A stretch of 64,000 nucleotides of DNA from NCEH01 sp043195195 (GTDB lineage: Bacteria > Pseudomonadota > Alphaproteobacteria > Rhizobiales > Xanthobacteraceae): the NCBI RefSeq assembly GCF_043195195.1, contig NZ_JBAFWT010000006.1, positions 171,071 to 235,070 of the forward strand, in the 5' to 3' direction. The position numbers were made by a program, and so were the translations under genes. The notes under the pieces were generated by a model. That model ran no database searches. It saw only the letters and a program-made list of their open reading frames with translations, and was not told the DNA's origin. Below, piece by piece: positions 44,768-52,507 of the stretch; position 1 is the first letter of the stretch; every line of letters starts with the position of its first letter.

Positions 44768-45004
44768 TCATTCCGCTGCGATAAGGCGTCCGGCGAGTGC
44801 GGCGGCGGGGCATTCGGAAGGGCAGGCGGAGCAAGAACTCTCGACCTGATCCATGATCGCGCGAATGGTCCGTGCGCATCGCCCGCATTGAGGAGAGCAT
44901 CCAAGGCAGCGATACACTTCGCCAGGCGAACGCGCGCCGCCAGATGACGCCAAGGCATCCCGGACTTGATGATCAGAAAACACGTTGCACGAACAAACGA
45001 TCAT
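44768..45004 (-). CDS. bfd: Bacterioferritin-associated ferredoxin
   Basis: A 78-residue [2Fe-2S] protein starting MIVCSCNVFSDHQVRDAL, with cysteines 4 and 6 and a second cluster of cysteines in RCLGCSPQCGRC (33-43). Pseudomonas Bfd binds bacterioferritin and passes electrons to release stored iron. The extra Cys-rich tail (SSCSACPSECPAAA) is longer than usual for the family. The start at 45004 replaces a longer frame to 45052. It lies upstream of bfr with its own ICE box. Confidence 0.93.
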   Translation of the reverse strand: MIVCSCNVFSDHQVRDALASSGGARSPGEVYRCLGCSPQCGRCARTIRAIMDQVESSCSACPSECPAAALAGRLIAAE

Positions 45005-45026
45005 GGCGCGACCAAGATCTCCGTTG

Positions 45027-45044
45027 CTTAGAGAAACTCTAAAC
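45027..45044 (-). promoter_or_regulatory. ICE/Irr-type box upstream of bfd
   Basis: CTTAGAGAAACTCTAAAC shares 16 of 18 bases with the bfr box and has the same TTAGA-N5-TCTAA arms. It lies 23 bases before the bfd start, where bound Irr would block the promoter. Confidence 0.65.
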
Positions 45045-45209
45045 AACACCATAACTCTGTTATTTTTGGCAGACGCCGTCGCTCTTCGTCAATGGCGCCC
45101 CCCATCAAAGTGGGGTCCGGACGCGACATTGGAAGCCTTACAATATTTACTTTCTAGCGATTCTATTTCGCATCTGAGCGCGTGCGCGCGCGCAGACCCC
45201 GATGGGCAT

Positions 45210-47729
45210 TCATTTCGGCAGGCGCAGCTCGCTGAGCATCCCGCCCTGGATACCGCGCCGGAGCCCCAGTTCGCCCCCGACGCTGCGAGCGAGTGCGGCA
45301 ATCCGCGCCATCCGGAAGGGAAGACCGGCGGTTCCAAACCGGTCGGCAACCTCGGCATGGCGCGTAATATCAAGCGCCTGCGCGATTTCTTCCTCCGAAA
45401 GGCTTTGCCCTTCATCGCGGATCAGAACTGCCACTGAAGTCATGGCCCGGTCCGCATTTTCCCGCTCGGCCACGGTGGAGATGAGCACATATTGTCCGTC
45501 CGGCGTAGCGCGCAACGCCTCCTCCAGAAGCAGCCGCACCATCTGCGCCGTACGGGCACCATCGCAGCGGATCGTGGCGGAAGGGCCGAGATCCCTGCGG
45601 ATCACGATGCGCCGCCGCTGTGCCGCTCCTGCCAGATGTGACACAGCTTCCTCGACGATGGCATTGACGTCGAGCACGCTCCTGTGCGCCGGGGCAGCCG
45701 GGGGGATCAGGCCCTCTATATCCTCAAGAGTGGCCATCAACTGCCGGCCCGCCACCACGGCGTCCTCTGCGAGCTTGCTGTAGCGTCGGCTGCCCATGGA
45801 CCCGAACGCCCCCGATCTCACGCCTTCCACAAATCCGAACATGACGTTCAACGGCTCGCGCACGCCGTGAGACAGGCGGCGCAGAAGCGTGCCGGCATCC
45901 TGAGCAAGGTCCAACCTCGGGGCATCCGAGGGCGCGGTCTCTCGAAGCACAAGGCAATAGGGGGGACCATTGTCCTTGGCAGGGCCGGCGGGGGCGATCG
46001 TAACGTCAACCCGAAGCGCAGCCTCGGCCCCGCCCCGCAGCCGCAGCCCCGTGGCGCTTGCGTGCCCGTCCGGGGAAACGGCAAGCGTGGCAAACAGCGA
46101 CTCGGCCTGCTCCCGGTCCTCGCCCCCGAACAGGGCGTGCAAAGGTGCGCCAAGCATCGCGCTGCGTTCCACCCCAGCGAGATGCGCCGCCGCCAGATTC
46201 AACTCCAGCAGCGCGCCTGCACCATCAAGAAGGGCGACCGGAACAGAAATAAGGTCCAGCGCCTCGCCGCGCGCTCGGGCCGGCAAGGGTTCAGTGGCCC
46301 CGACGGCCGCGTTACCGACATCGACGGCGCGCACGAGATGGACCAGGGCGGTTTCGCCATTCCAAGGCGCGGAAACCATTCGCACCTCGACCGGCAGGGC
46401 TTCTCCCTCGGCGCGCATGAAATGAAGTTGCCCACCGCCGACGCGCGAGAGCCGGGCGGCCACCCCGCCGGTGAGTTGGAACGCCTCGGCATCGCTTACG
46501 CCGGCCCAACCGAGGATGGTCCGATTGACGCGCACGAACTGCCCCTGCTGCTGGACGGCAATCCCGAGAGGCAGACGATCGAGCAGGCTGTCTGCCGAGT
46601 CCGCCCCGTGAAGACCTCTGGCCTCCGCAAGCGCGACGCCTGTCTCGGGGCGCGCGGCTTGTGCGTCGAGCTCCGCCGGGCCCTCGGCATGCGGTGGAAG
46701 CGAGGCGGGCCCAAGGCTCTCGCCCTGCAATTCCTGGTCCGGTGCCGCATCGCCTTTGTATTTGAGGTCATGCTGGACAGTGACGTCAGAGCGAATGTCG
46801 GCCATGTCGCCCTTCTGACCGGTGCGTTTTTCCGGTTGGAGCTCTGACGGCTCGTCCTGAGGCGCATTCCAACCATTCACGGCCTCGTGAAGGGTGCGGG
46901 CGATCTCGTGGAACGCCGATCGCTCCCGCTGGGTCAGCGGGCCGCCGCGCAGAGGCACGACGTTCAATGGCGGATCGTTACCCTCAGTGCCCCTGGACAT
47001 GCGCAGGTGCGTATCATCGCCCGTGGCCGGCGGCCACAGGAGTCCGAACCCGCGCACTCCGGTGCGATTTCGACCCGCGTCGAACAGCGGCAATCCGCCA
47101 AGGGAGATCCTCCGCGAGGGCACTTCCTCCGTATGGACGATGATCTCCGAGAAGCTAGACCCGCTCGCCAAGGCGGCATCGATCTCGTGGCTGTCCCGCA
47201 GCACGCCGATATCCATGAGCTGCCGAAAGCTGCGGCCGGACCATGCCCCGAAGCGTGGCCCTAGCGTCGCGAAAGCCGACGGCGAAACGAAACGAATGAA
47301 TCCCTCCCCGTCGGTCCCCCAGGTGAACCGCACCGGCCGCGGCTCCTCCGGCGCAGCCGGGGAACTGCCCTCCGGAGTGCGTTGTTCCGCCTCGGCCTGG
47401 AGGGCGCGAGGATCAGCGAACAGCACCAACCGCCCGATGGGAGAGGAGATGCAGGAACAGGAAAAGACGAGGGACGTAAACTGCGCCGGCGGACGCACCC
47501 GCTCCAGGCGCGGCGCACCGTTGGGCCCGGCGGCAAGCATTTGAACGATGGCCAGGATCGCCTTCGACGTCGCTTGATCCTCATGCAGACCCAGTCGCGC
47601 GCACGCGGCGGTCGCGGCCACAATCCTCGCATCCCGGACCGAAACCAGGAACGATGGGAGATCATCACGCAGCAGGGGCGCCAGCGCTGGTTCATTGGAT
47701 GCCAGGAGGCGCGACGTATGCTCGCTCAT
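45210..47729 (-). CDS. PAS-domain sensor histidine kinase with degenerate ATPase domain
   Basis: An 839-residue soluble protein without clear membrane helices. PAS-like segments lie near 150-230 (GFIRFVSPSAFATLGPRFGAWSG), 400-500 (LLDRLPLGIAVQQQGQFVRVNRTILGWAG) and 505-600 (LISVPVALLDGAGALLELN). A HisKA-like helix pair carries H621 (RLSHGVREPLNVMFGFVEGV). The C-terminal ATPase lacks the expected boxes: LLLEEAL replaces the N-box asparagine, DEGQSLS replaces DxGxG, and the G2 region reads FGTAGLPF. It is similar in layout to PdhS/DivJ-type polarity kinases, but may not bind ATP. The ATG at 47729 is preferred over GTG 47744. It is divergent from the phasin genes. Confidence 0.7.
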   Translation of the reverse strand: MSEHTSRLLASNEPALAPLLRDDLPSFLVSVRDARIVAATAACARLGLHEDQATSKAILAIVQMLAAGPNGAPRLERVRPPAQFTSLVFSCSCISSPIGRLVLFADPRALQAEAEQRTPEGSSPAAPEEPRPVRFTWGTDGEGFIRFVSPSAFATLGPRFGAWSGRSFRQLMDIGVLRDSHEIDAALASGSSFSEIIVHTEEVPSRRISLGGLPLFDAGRNRTGVRGFGLLWPPATGDDTHLRMSRGTEGNDPPLNVVPLRGGPLTQRERSAFHEIARTLHEAVNGWNAPQDEPSELQPEKRTGQKGDMADIRSDVTVQHDLKYKGDAAPDQELQGESLGPASLPPHAEGPAELDAQAARPETGVALAEARGLHGADSADSLLDRLPLGIAVQQQGQFVRVNRTILGWAGVSDAEAFQLTGGVAARLSRVGGGQLHFMRAEGEALPVEVRMVSAPWNGETALVHLVRAVDVGNAAVGATEPLPARARGEALDLISVPVALLDGAGALLELNLAAAHLAGVERSAMLGAPLHALFGGEDREQAESLFATLAVSPDGHASATGLRLRGGAEAALRVDVTIAPAGPAKDNGPPYCLVLRETAPSDAPRLDLAQDAGTLLRRLSHGVREPLNVMFGFVEGVRSGAFGSMGSRRYSKLAEDAVVAGRQLMATLEDIEGLIPPAAPAHRSVLDVNAIVEEAVSHLAGAAQRRRIVIRRDLGPSATIRCDGARTAQMVRLLLEEALRATPDGQYVLISTVAERENADRAMTSVAVLIRDEGQSLSEEEIAQALDITRHAEVADRFGTAGLPFRMARIAALARSVGGELGLRRGIQGGMLSELRLPK

Positions 47730-47949
47730 GACCGGGAATGACACCCCTCGTTTTTCGGCCGCACCATCTCGACCTAGCCCCCAGTAACCTGCATTCTAGG
47801 AGAGCAGATAAACCTTAACAGTACCGCAAACGTATAGCCGTCGCATTAATGTTTCATATTGCGGCGCATAGGCAGAGACAGACTAAGATATTGTTGGAGC
47901 GGCCGGCGCCGTTGGCTGATCTCCCCAAAAAGCCCGAGGAGTGACGACG

Positions 47950-48513
47950 ATGACCACGAAAATGGGTCCCGATCTTGAGCTGCCCGCGGAGTTGAGGGCC
48001 ATTGCCGAGAAGAATGTCACGCAGGCGCGTCAGGCATTCGATACCCTTTTCGATACGGCACGCAGCGCCGTGAATGAATCGGAGGGTCGGATCGAGGAGG
48101 TGCGCTCAAACATCCGCGAGCTGCGCCAGAAGACGCTGGGCCTTGTCGAGTCGAACGTGAACGCGAGCTTCGATTTCCTGAACAAGCTGGTGCGGGCCAA
48201 GAGCCCCCAGGAAGTCTTGTCGCTGCAAGCGGAATTCGTGACCGCGCAGGTGCAGGCCGTCGCCAGCCAAGCGGCCGCTCTGGGATCGGACGCACGCAAT
48301 CTTGGGGAATCCACCGTGCGCTCGCTTGACGAGCACGCCCGCGCGCTTGCCGAGCGGGTCCAGGCGCTTGGAGCCGCTGCAGCGCAGCACGCCAAGTCCA
48401 CCGCCGAGAGCGCGCAAGCTGCCGGTACGGCAGCCGCGCATGATGTTAAAGCTTCGGCGCAACAAGCGGCAAATCAGTTCGATCAACCGAACGATCCGAA
48501 CCGGACCTATTGA
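47950..48513 (+). CDS. Phasin family protein
   Basis: The 187-residue helical protein has the Phasin_2 core (IAEKNVTQARQAFDTLFDTARSAV, GLVESNVNASFDFLNKLVRAKSPQEVLSLQAEFV). It then has an Ala/Gln-rich coiled tail with SAQAAGTAAAHDV, ending FDQPNDPNRTY. Phasins coat polyhydroxybutyrate granules and limit their size. The ATG at 47950 follows GAGGAG by eight bases. A second phasin follows after 175 bases with its own candidate operator. Both share the NVNA(S/A)FDF core, suggesting an old duplication. Confidence 0.9.
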   Translation: MTTKMGPDLELPAELRAIAEKNVTQARQAFDTLFDTARSAVNESEGRIEEVRSNIRELRQKTLGLVESNVNASFDFLNKLVRAKSPQEVLSLQAEFVTAQVQAVASQAAALGSDARNLGESTVRSLDEHARALAERVQALGAAAAQHAKSTAESAQAAGTAAAHDVKASAQQAANQFDQPNDPNRTY

Positions 48514-48532
48514 GAAAAAGCACCCAAAGTTG

Positions 48533-48566
48533 TTGTGCGACGCAAAATTTATTTTTGTGCCGCACA
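48533..48566 (+). promoter_or_regulatory. Candidate PhaR-type operators before the second phasin
   Basis: Two adjacent GCA-rich palindromic elements occur: TTGTGCGACGCAAAA (48533-48547, TGC-N3-GCA) and TTGTGCCGCACA (48555-48566, TGC-N1-GCA), in an AT-rich setting. PhaR repressors bind TGC/GCA inverted motifs at phasin promoters in Paracoccus. A weak -10 (TATTGT, 48576-48581) follows. Confidence 0.4.
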
Positions 48567-48688
48567 CTTTTGAGATATTGTGTGATGGGGTTGAGGCTGA
48601 GGGCAGGAAAGTCGCTTTAGCAGGACTTAAGCGCACTTTTCGGCCTGCGCGGGCCTGAATCGAAGCAAGCCAACGCACCGAGGAAACA

Positions 48689-49147
48689 ATGAACGACACC
48701 TTCGCCAAAGCCTTCCAAGATCAGATGAGCGCCGCGAATGGCGCGTTTTCCAAGATGGAAGTTCCGGCCGCGTTCCGCGAGATGGCGGAAAAAAGCGTCG
48801 AGACCTACCGCGGCAACTACGAGAAGTTCAAGGCGGCTGCTGAGCAGACCACTGGCATTCTCGAGGACAGCTACTCGACCGCCAGCAAGGGCGTTTCCGA
48901 ATACAATACGAAGTCGCTTGAAATTCTGCGCGCGAACGTGAACGCGGCTTTCGATTTCTTCGCATCCGTGCTGCAGGCGAAGTCCGCTTCCCAAGCGGTG
49001 GAGCTTTCGACGGCGCATCTGCGCAATCAGTTCGATACCCTTTCCGGTCAGGCGAAGGAATTGTCGGCCCTGGCGCAGAAGATCGCGACCGAATCCGCCG
49101 AGCCCATCAAGGCCGGCGTCGAAAAGACGATGAACAAGGCTGCCTGA
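48689..49147 (+). CDS. Phasin family protein (short)
   Basis: The 152-residue phasin shows AFREMAEKSVETYRGNYEKFKAAAEQTTGILEDSYSTA and LRANVNAAFDFFASVLQAKSASQAVELSTAHLRNQFDTLS, the complete Phasin_2 domain without the long tail of its neighbour. The C-terminus is IKAGVEKTMNKAA. It should bind PHB granules. The ATG at 48689 follows GAGGAAAC. A strong terminator follows at 49174. Confidence 0.95.
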   Translation: MNDTFAKAFQDQMSAANGAFSKMEVPAAFREMAEKSVETYRGNYEKFKAAAEQTTGILEDSYSTASKGVSEYNTKSLEILRANVNAAFDFFASVLQAKSASQAVELSTAHLRNQFDTLSGQAKELSALAQKIATESAEPIKAGVEKTMNKAA

Positions 49148-49173
49148 GCGCGCACACGCGCCATCATGGTTTC

Positions 49174-49203
49174 AAAAGGCGCCGCACCAGCTGGCGCCTT
49201 TTT
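49174..49203 (+). terminator. Intrinsic terminator after the second phasin
   Basis: The stem AAAAGGCGCC-loop of nine-GGCGCCTTTT is followed by further T, 27 bases after the phasin stop. Confidence 0.88.
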
Positions 49204-49331
49204 CATTTCTGCCTCCCCCATCTTCGGCGGTCCTCGCGCGCTACATTCCTCATTTGAGCGGGCGTAACAGGATCGCGCCTTGACGCGACCTTCGCGTCTT
49301 GCCAAGACGCGAAGGTCCACGTGAGCAAAAA

Positions 49332-50354
49332 ATGCGCGCCATCGGTTCCTATTCGCCCATCCTGCTCGTCGGTCCCTCCTGGGTCGGCGACATGGTGATG
49401 GCAGCGAGCCTGATCGAAAGCCTGCGCATTCGCGACCCCGGCCGGCCCATCGATGTCGTTGCCCCTCCCGCCGCACTGCCGATCGCGAGGTTGATCCGAG
49501 GCGTACGGCGCACCATTCCCCTCGGCCTCGGCCATGGCGAGTTCGGGCTCATGGCGCGCTGGAAAGCGGGACGGGCGCTGCGCAAGGAGGGCTATGGCAA
49601 GGCCATTGTCCTGCCACGCGCCTTCAAGGCCGCGATTGTGCCCTTCGCGGCCGGAATTCCCGAACGCATCGGTTATGCCGCCGAGGGCCGCAGCCTGCTG
49701 CTCACGGATTCGCGCCCCGACCGGGACCGCAAGACCGCCCGGACCATCGACCGGTTCGTCGCCCTTGGGGCCCCGCGTGGCGACCACCTCTCCGCGCCAC
49801 GTCCGACCCTGTTTCTTCCCGACGGCGCACGCGAAGCTGCGGCGGGCCGGTTTCCCCTGGAAGGAAAAGGTCCGGTCATGGTGCTCTGCCCGGGCGCCGA
49901 ATACGGCCCCGCTAAGCAATGGCCGGCCACGAAATTCGCGCGCCTCGCCGCCTGTGCGGTGGAAGCGGGCTATCGCGTGCGCATTCTCGGCGGTCCGAAA
50001 GATGTGACAATCGCAGCTCAGATTGCCAAACAGAGCGGGGTGCCGGTCGACAATATTGCCGGCAAGACCACGCTGATGGATGCAGCCGCCCTGCTGGGAA
50101 TGGCGGATGTGGTGGTTTCGAACGATTCCGGGCTCATGCACGTCGCCGGCGCCCTCGATCGCCCACTGGTGGTTATTTACGGCTCCAGCTCGGAAAAGAT
50201 GACGCCACCGACCGGCCCCCGGGCTCGCGTGATCGCGCGGGAACTTCCGTGTCGGCCCTGTCACAAGCGCGAGTGCCCCCTTGGTACGCTCGCTTGCCTT
50301 GAGATCATCGCACCCGAGGAGGTTCTGGCCGCGGCGAGGGCCGTCCAGGCATGA
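49332..50354 (+). CDS. waaF: ADP-heptose:LPS heptosyltransferase II
   Basis: A 340-residue GT9 glycosyltransferase adding the second heptose to the LPS inner core. It has ILLVGPSWVGDMVMAASLIESLR, CPGAEYGPAKQWPATKFARLA, VVVSNDSGLMHVAGALDRPLVVIYG and the Cys-rich CRPCHKRECPLGTLACLEII, all WaaF marks. The ATG at 49332 gives the short N-terminus. Its stop overlaps the waaC start by four bases. It heads a heptose operon continuing through hldE. Confidence 0.95.
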   Translation: MRAIGSYSPILLVGPSWVGDMVMAASLIESLRIRDPGRPIDVVAPPAALPIARLIRGVRRTIPLGLGHGEFGLMARWKAGRALRKEGYGKAIVLPRAFKAAIVPFAAGIPERIGYAAEGRSLLLTDSRPDRDRKTARTIDRFVALGAPRGDHLSAPRPTLFLPDGAREAAAGRFPLEGKGPVMVLCPGAEYGPAKQWPATKFARLAACAVEAGYRVRILGGPKDVTIAAQIAKQSGVPVDNIAGKTTLMDAAALLGMADVVVSNDSGLMHVAGALDRPLVVIYGSSSEKMTPPTGPRARVIARELPCRPCHKRECPLGTLACLEIIAPEEVLAAARAVQA

Positions 50355-51433
50355 AGGTCCTGGTGGTCAAGCTTTCATCCCTCGGAGACGTGGTTCACAC
50401 GTTTCCGGCGGTGACCGACGCCATGCGCTCCGTGCCCGGTCTGGTCCTCGATTGGGCGGTGGAGGAAGCCTTCGCCCCTCTCGTCCACATGCACCCCGCC
50501 GTGCGCCGCGCGATCCCGGTGCCTTTACGCCGGCTGCGCAAGGCGCCAAGGGCGGCCATGGGAAATGGCGAAGCTGCCACCATACGCGCTGCGCTGCACG
50601 CCGAAGCTTATGATGTGGTCATCGACGCTCAGGGCCTGATGAAGAGCGCCGTGGTTGGGCTCTTTGCCCGAGGCCGGCGCCATGGCTTTGCACGCGGCAG
50701 CGCCCGTGAAAGCCTGGCGACGCTGGCCTACCACACCGCCCACGCGGTGCCCGAAGTCGAACACATGGCTTCGCGAATCCGCAAGCTGTTCGCCGCCAGC
50801 CTCGGCTACAACCTAACTGGCCTTGTCGCCGACGCTGGGCTTAAGGTGCTTGCAGAACCAAGACCCGCCCAGCCCTATATCGTCATGCTGCACGGCACGA
50901 CGTGGCGGACCAAGACCTGGCCGGTAAAACACTGGCGGGACCTCGCCTTGCACGCGGCCGAGCGTGGCTTGGAGGCACGGATTTTTGCCCAGGGCGCCCA
51001 GGAATCCGCCCGCGCCGCTGCCATTGCGGAAGATCTGCCGTCAGTGTCGATCATTCCTCCCGGCCCCATCCCGGATCTGGTGCCGGTAATCGCCAATGCG
51101 GAAGCGGTGGTGAGCGTCGATTCGGGACTCGGGCACCTCGCCGCGGCGTTGGCAGTCCCCACCGTCGGCCTTTATGGCCCAACCAACCCGCGCCTGACGG
51201 GCCTTTTCGGGCCAAAGGCGCTAGAGCTCAAATCGCTCCGCCCTTGTGCTCCGTGCGAACGGGCGCATTGCCGGATAGCGCCAGATCTGGTTGAGGGACC
51301 GCCATGCCTCACCGATTTCAGTGCTCGTGACGTGTGGCGTGCCCTGAACGTGCTGCGCTTTGGGCATGCGGATGCCATGGACAAGGGCACAGCCACCATG
51401 GCACACGAAGGCCGCTCGTCGCCGGCTCAATGA
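50351..51433 (+). CDS. waaC: ADP-heptose:LPS heptosyltransferase I
   Basis: The 360-residue GT9 enzyme attaches the first heptose to Kdo. It starts MKVLVVKLSSLGDVVHTFPAVTDAM, with LDWAVEEAFAPLVHMHPAVRRAIPVPLRR, MLHGTTWRTKTWPVKHWRDLA and VVSVDSGLGHLAAALAVPTVGLYGPTNP. The C-terminal portion after CAPCERAHCRIAPDLVEGPPC is somewhat longer than in E. coli. It is coupled to waaF (ATGA), with hldD 60 bases downstream. Confidence 0.94.
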   Translation: MKVLVVKLSSLGDVVHTFPAVTDAMRSVPGLVLDWAVEEAFAPLVHMHPAVRRAIPVPLRRLRKAPRAAMGNGEAATIRAALHAEAYDVVIDAQGLMKSAVVGLFARGRRHGFARGSARESLATLAYHTAHAVPEVEHMASRIRKLFAASLGYNLTGLVADAGLKVLAEPRPAQPYIVMLHGTTWRTKTWPVKHWRDLALHAAERGLEARIFAQGAQESARAAAIAEDLPSVSIIPPGPIPDLVPVIANAEAVVSVDSGLGHLAAALAVPTVGLYGPTNPRLTGLFGPKALELKSLRPCAPCERAHCRIAPDLVEGPPCLTDFSARDVWRALNVLRFGHADAMDKGTATMAHEGRSSPAQ

Positions 51434-51471
51434 ATTCCCGCCTGATCCGTGGAATTCTCGCCTGATACATG
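51432..51471 (+). repeat. Two adjacent imperfect 20-bp direct repeats
   Basis: GAATTCCCGCCTGATCCGTG at 51432-51451 is followed at once by GAATTCTCGCCTGATACATG at 51452-51471, with 17 of 20 bases shared. A third, weaker copy (GAATGGTGGCCTGATGATCG) begins at 51481. The repeats lie between waaC and hldD, just before the hldD start. Confidence 0.75.
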
Positions 51472-51493
51472 CCTGTCCATGAATGGTGGCCTG

Positions 51494-52507
51494 ATGATCG
51501 CTTCCGCCCCTTCCGCCCGCGATACGATCCTTGTGACCGGAGGCGCGGGCTTCATCGGCTCGAATATTGCGCGGGCCTTGGCAGCCGATGGCTGGCGTGT
51601 GGTGGTCGCCGATTGGCTCGCAGACGGACCGAAATGGATCAATCTTCGTGACATCCTGCTGGATGACGTGATCCGCCCGGAAGCGATCTCCGCGTTCGTG
51701 GAAGGGCAGGGCGGCCGCCTCGCGTCGGTTGTGCACATGGGCGCGATTTCCGCGACGACGGAACGGGACGCAGACAAGATCGTCGCCCGCAATATTCGTC
51801 CGACGCTGGATCTGTGGGACCAGTGCGCCCGAAAAGGCATCCGCTTCATCTATGCCTCGTCCGCCGCAACCTATGGCGATGGCACCGAAGGCTTTACGGA
51901 CGCGCAAAGCGCCGCCGCGCTCGACCGACTTGCCCCGCTCAATGCCTATGGCTGGAGCAAGCTGATGGCGGATCGCCGCTTCGCGGCCGATGTGGCTGCC
52001 GGCCGGCCGCACCCGCCGCAATGGGCAGGCCTGCGCTTTTTCAATGTTTACGGTCCTGGCGAAGCGCACAAGGACGACATGCGCTCGGTGGTCCACAAGA
52101 TCTATCCGACCGCCGCCGCCGGGAATGCCGTGACGCTCTTCAAATCCCACAATCCAGCCTATGCGGACGGGGGGCAGTTGCGGGATTTCGTCTATGTCGG
52201 CGACTGTGTCGCGGTGGTGCGCTGGCTGCTGGAAACGCCGGACGCGTGTGGCATATTCAATGTCGGCACCGGGCAGGCCCGCAGCTTTGCGGACCTTGCC
52301 AAGGCGGTATTTGCGGCAGCCGGCAAGGAACCGCGCATCACCTATGTCGACATGCCGGTTTCCATCCGCGACGCGTATCAGTATTTCACCCAGGCGGACG
52401 TCTCGAAACTGCGCGCCGCTGGCTTCACGCGCCCGTTCACACCATTGGAAGAAGGCGTGCGGATCTATATCACCGAGCATCTGCGCGGCCGCAACGCCGC
52501 CCCATGA
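51494..52507 (+). CDS. hldD: ADP-L-glycero-D-manno-heptose-6-epimerase
   Basis: A 337-residue short-chain dehydrogenase-like enzyme converting ADP-D- to ADP-L-glycero-manno-heptose. It has the NADP Rossmann motif ILVTGGAGFIGSNIARAL, VVHMGAISATTERD, YASSAATYGDG and YGWSKL (YxxxK), then FFNVYGPGEAHKDDMRSVVHK typical of HldD. The ATG at 51494 follows GGTGG; upstream in-frame starts (GTG 51449, ATG 51479) would add repeat-derived residues. Its stop overlaps the hldE start. Confidence 0.95.
   Translation: MIASAPSARDTILVTGGAGFIGSNIARALAADGWRVVVADWLADGPKWINLRDILLDDVIRPEAISAFVEGQGGRLASVVHMGAISATTERDADKIVARNIRPTLDLWDQCARKGIRFIYASSAATYGDGTEGFTDAQSAAALDRLAPLNAYGWSKLMADRRFAADVAAGRPHPPQWAGLRFFNVYGPGEAHKDDMRSVVHKIYPTAAAGNAVTLFKSHNPAYADGGQLRDFVYVGDCVAVVRWLLETPDACGIFNVGTGQARSFADLAKAVFAAAGKEPRITYVDMPVSIRDAYQYFTQADVSKLRAAGFTRPFTPLEEGVRIYITEHLRGRNAAP

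Noticed and set aside
44985..45437. Plus-strand ORF over the bfd promoter
   Set aside because: It overlaps the ICE box and the 3' end of the histidine kinase gene and has no domain.
51814..52503. Upstream in-frame extension of hldE
   Set aside because: The extension lies inside hldD in another frame and is Arg-rich; the coupled ATG at 52504 fits the family N-terminus.
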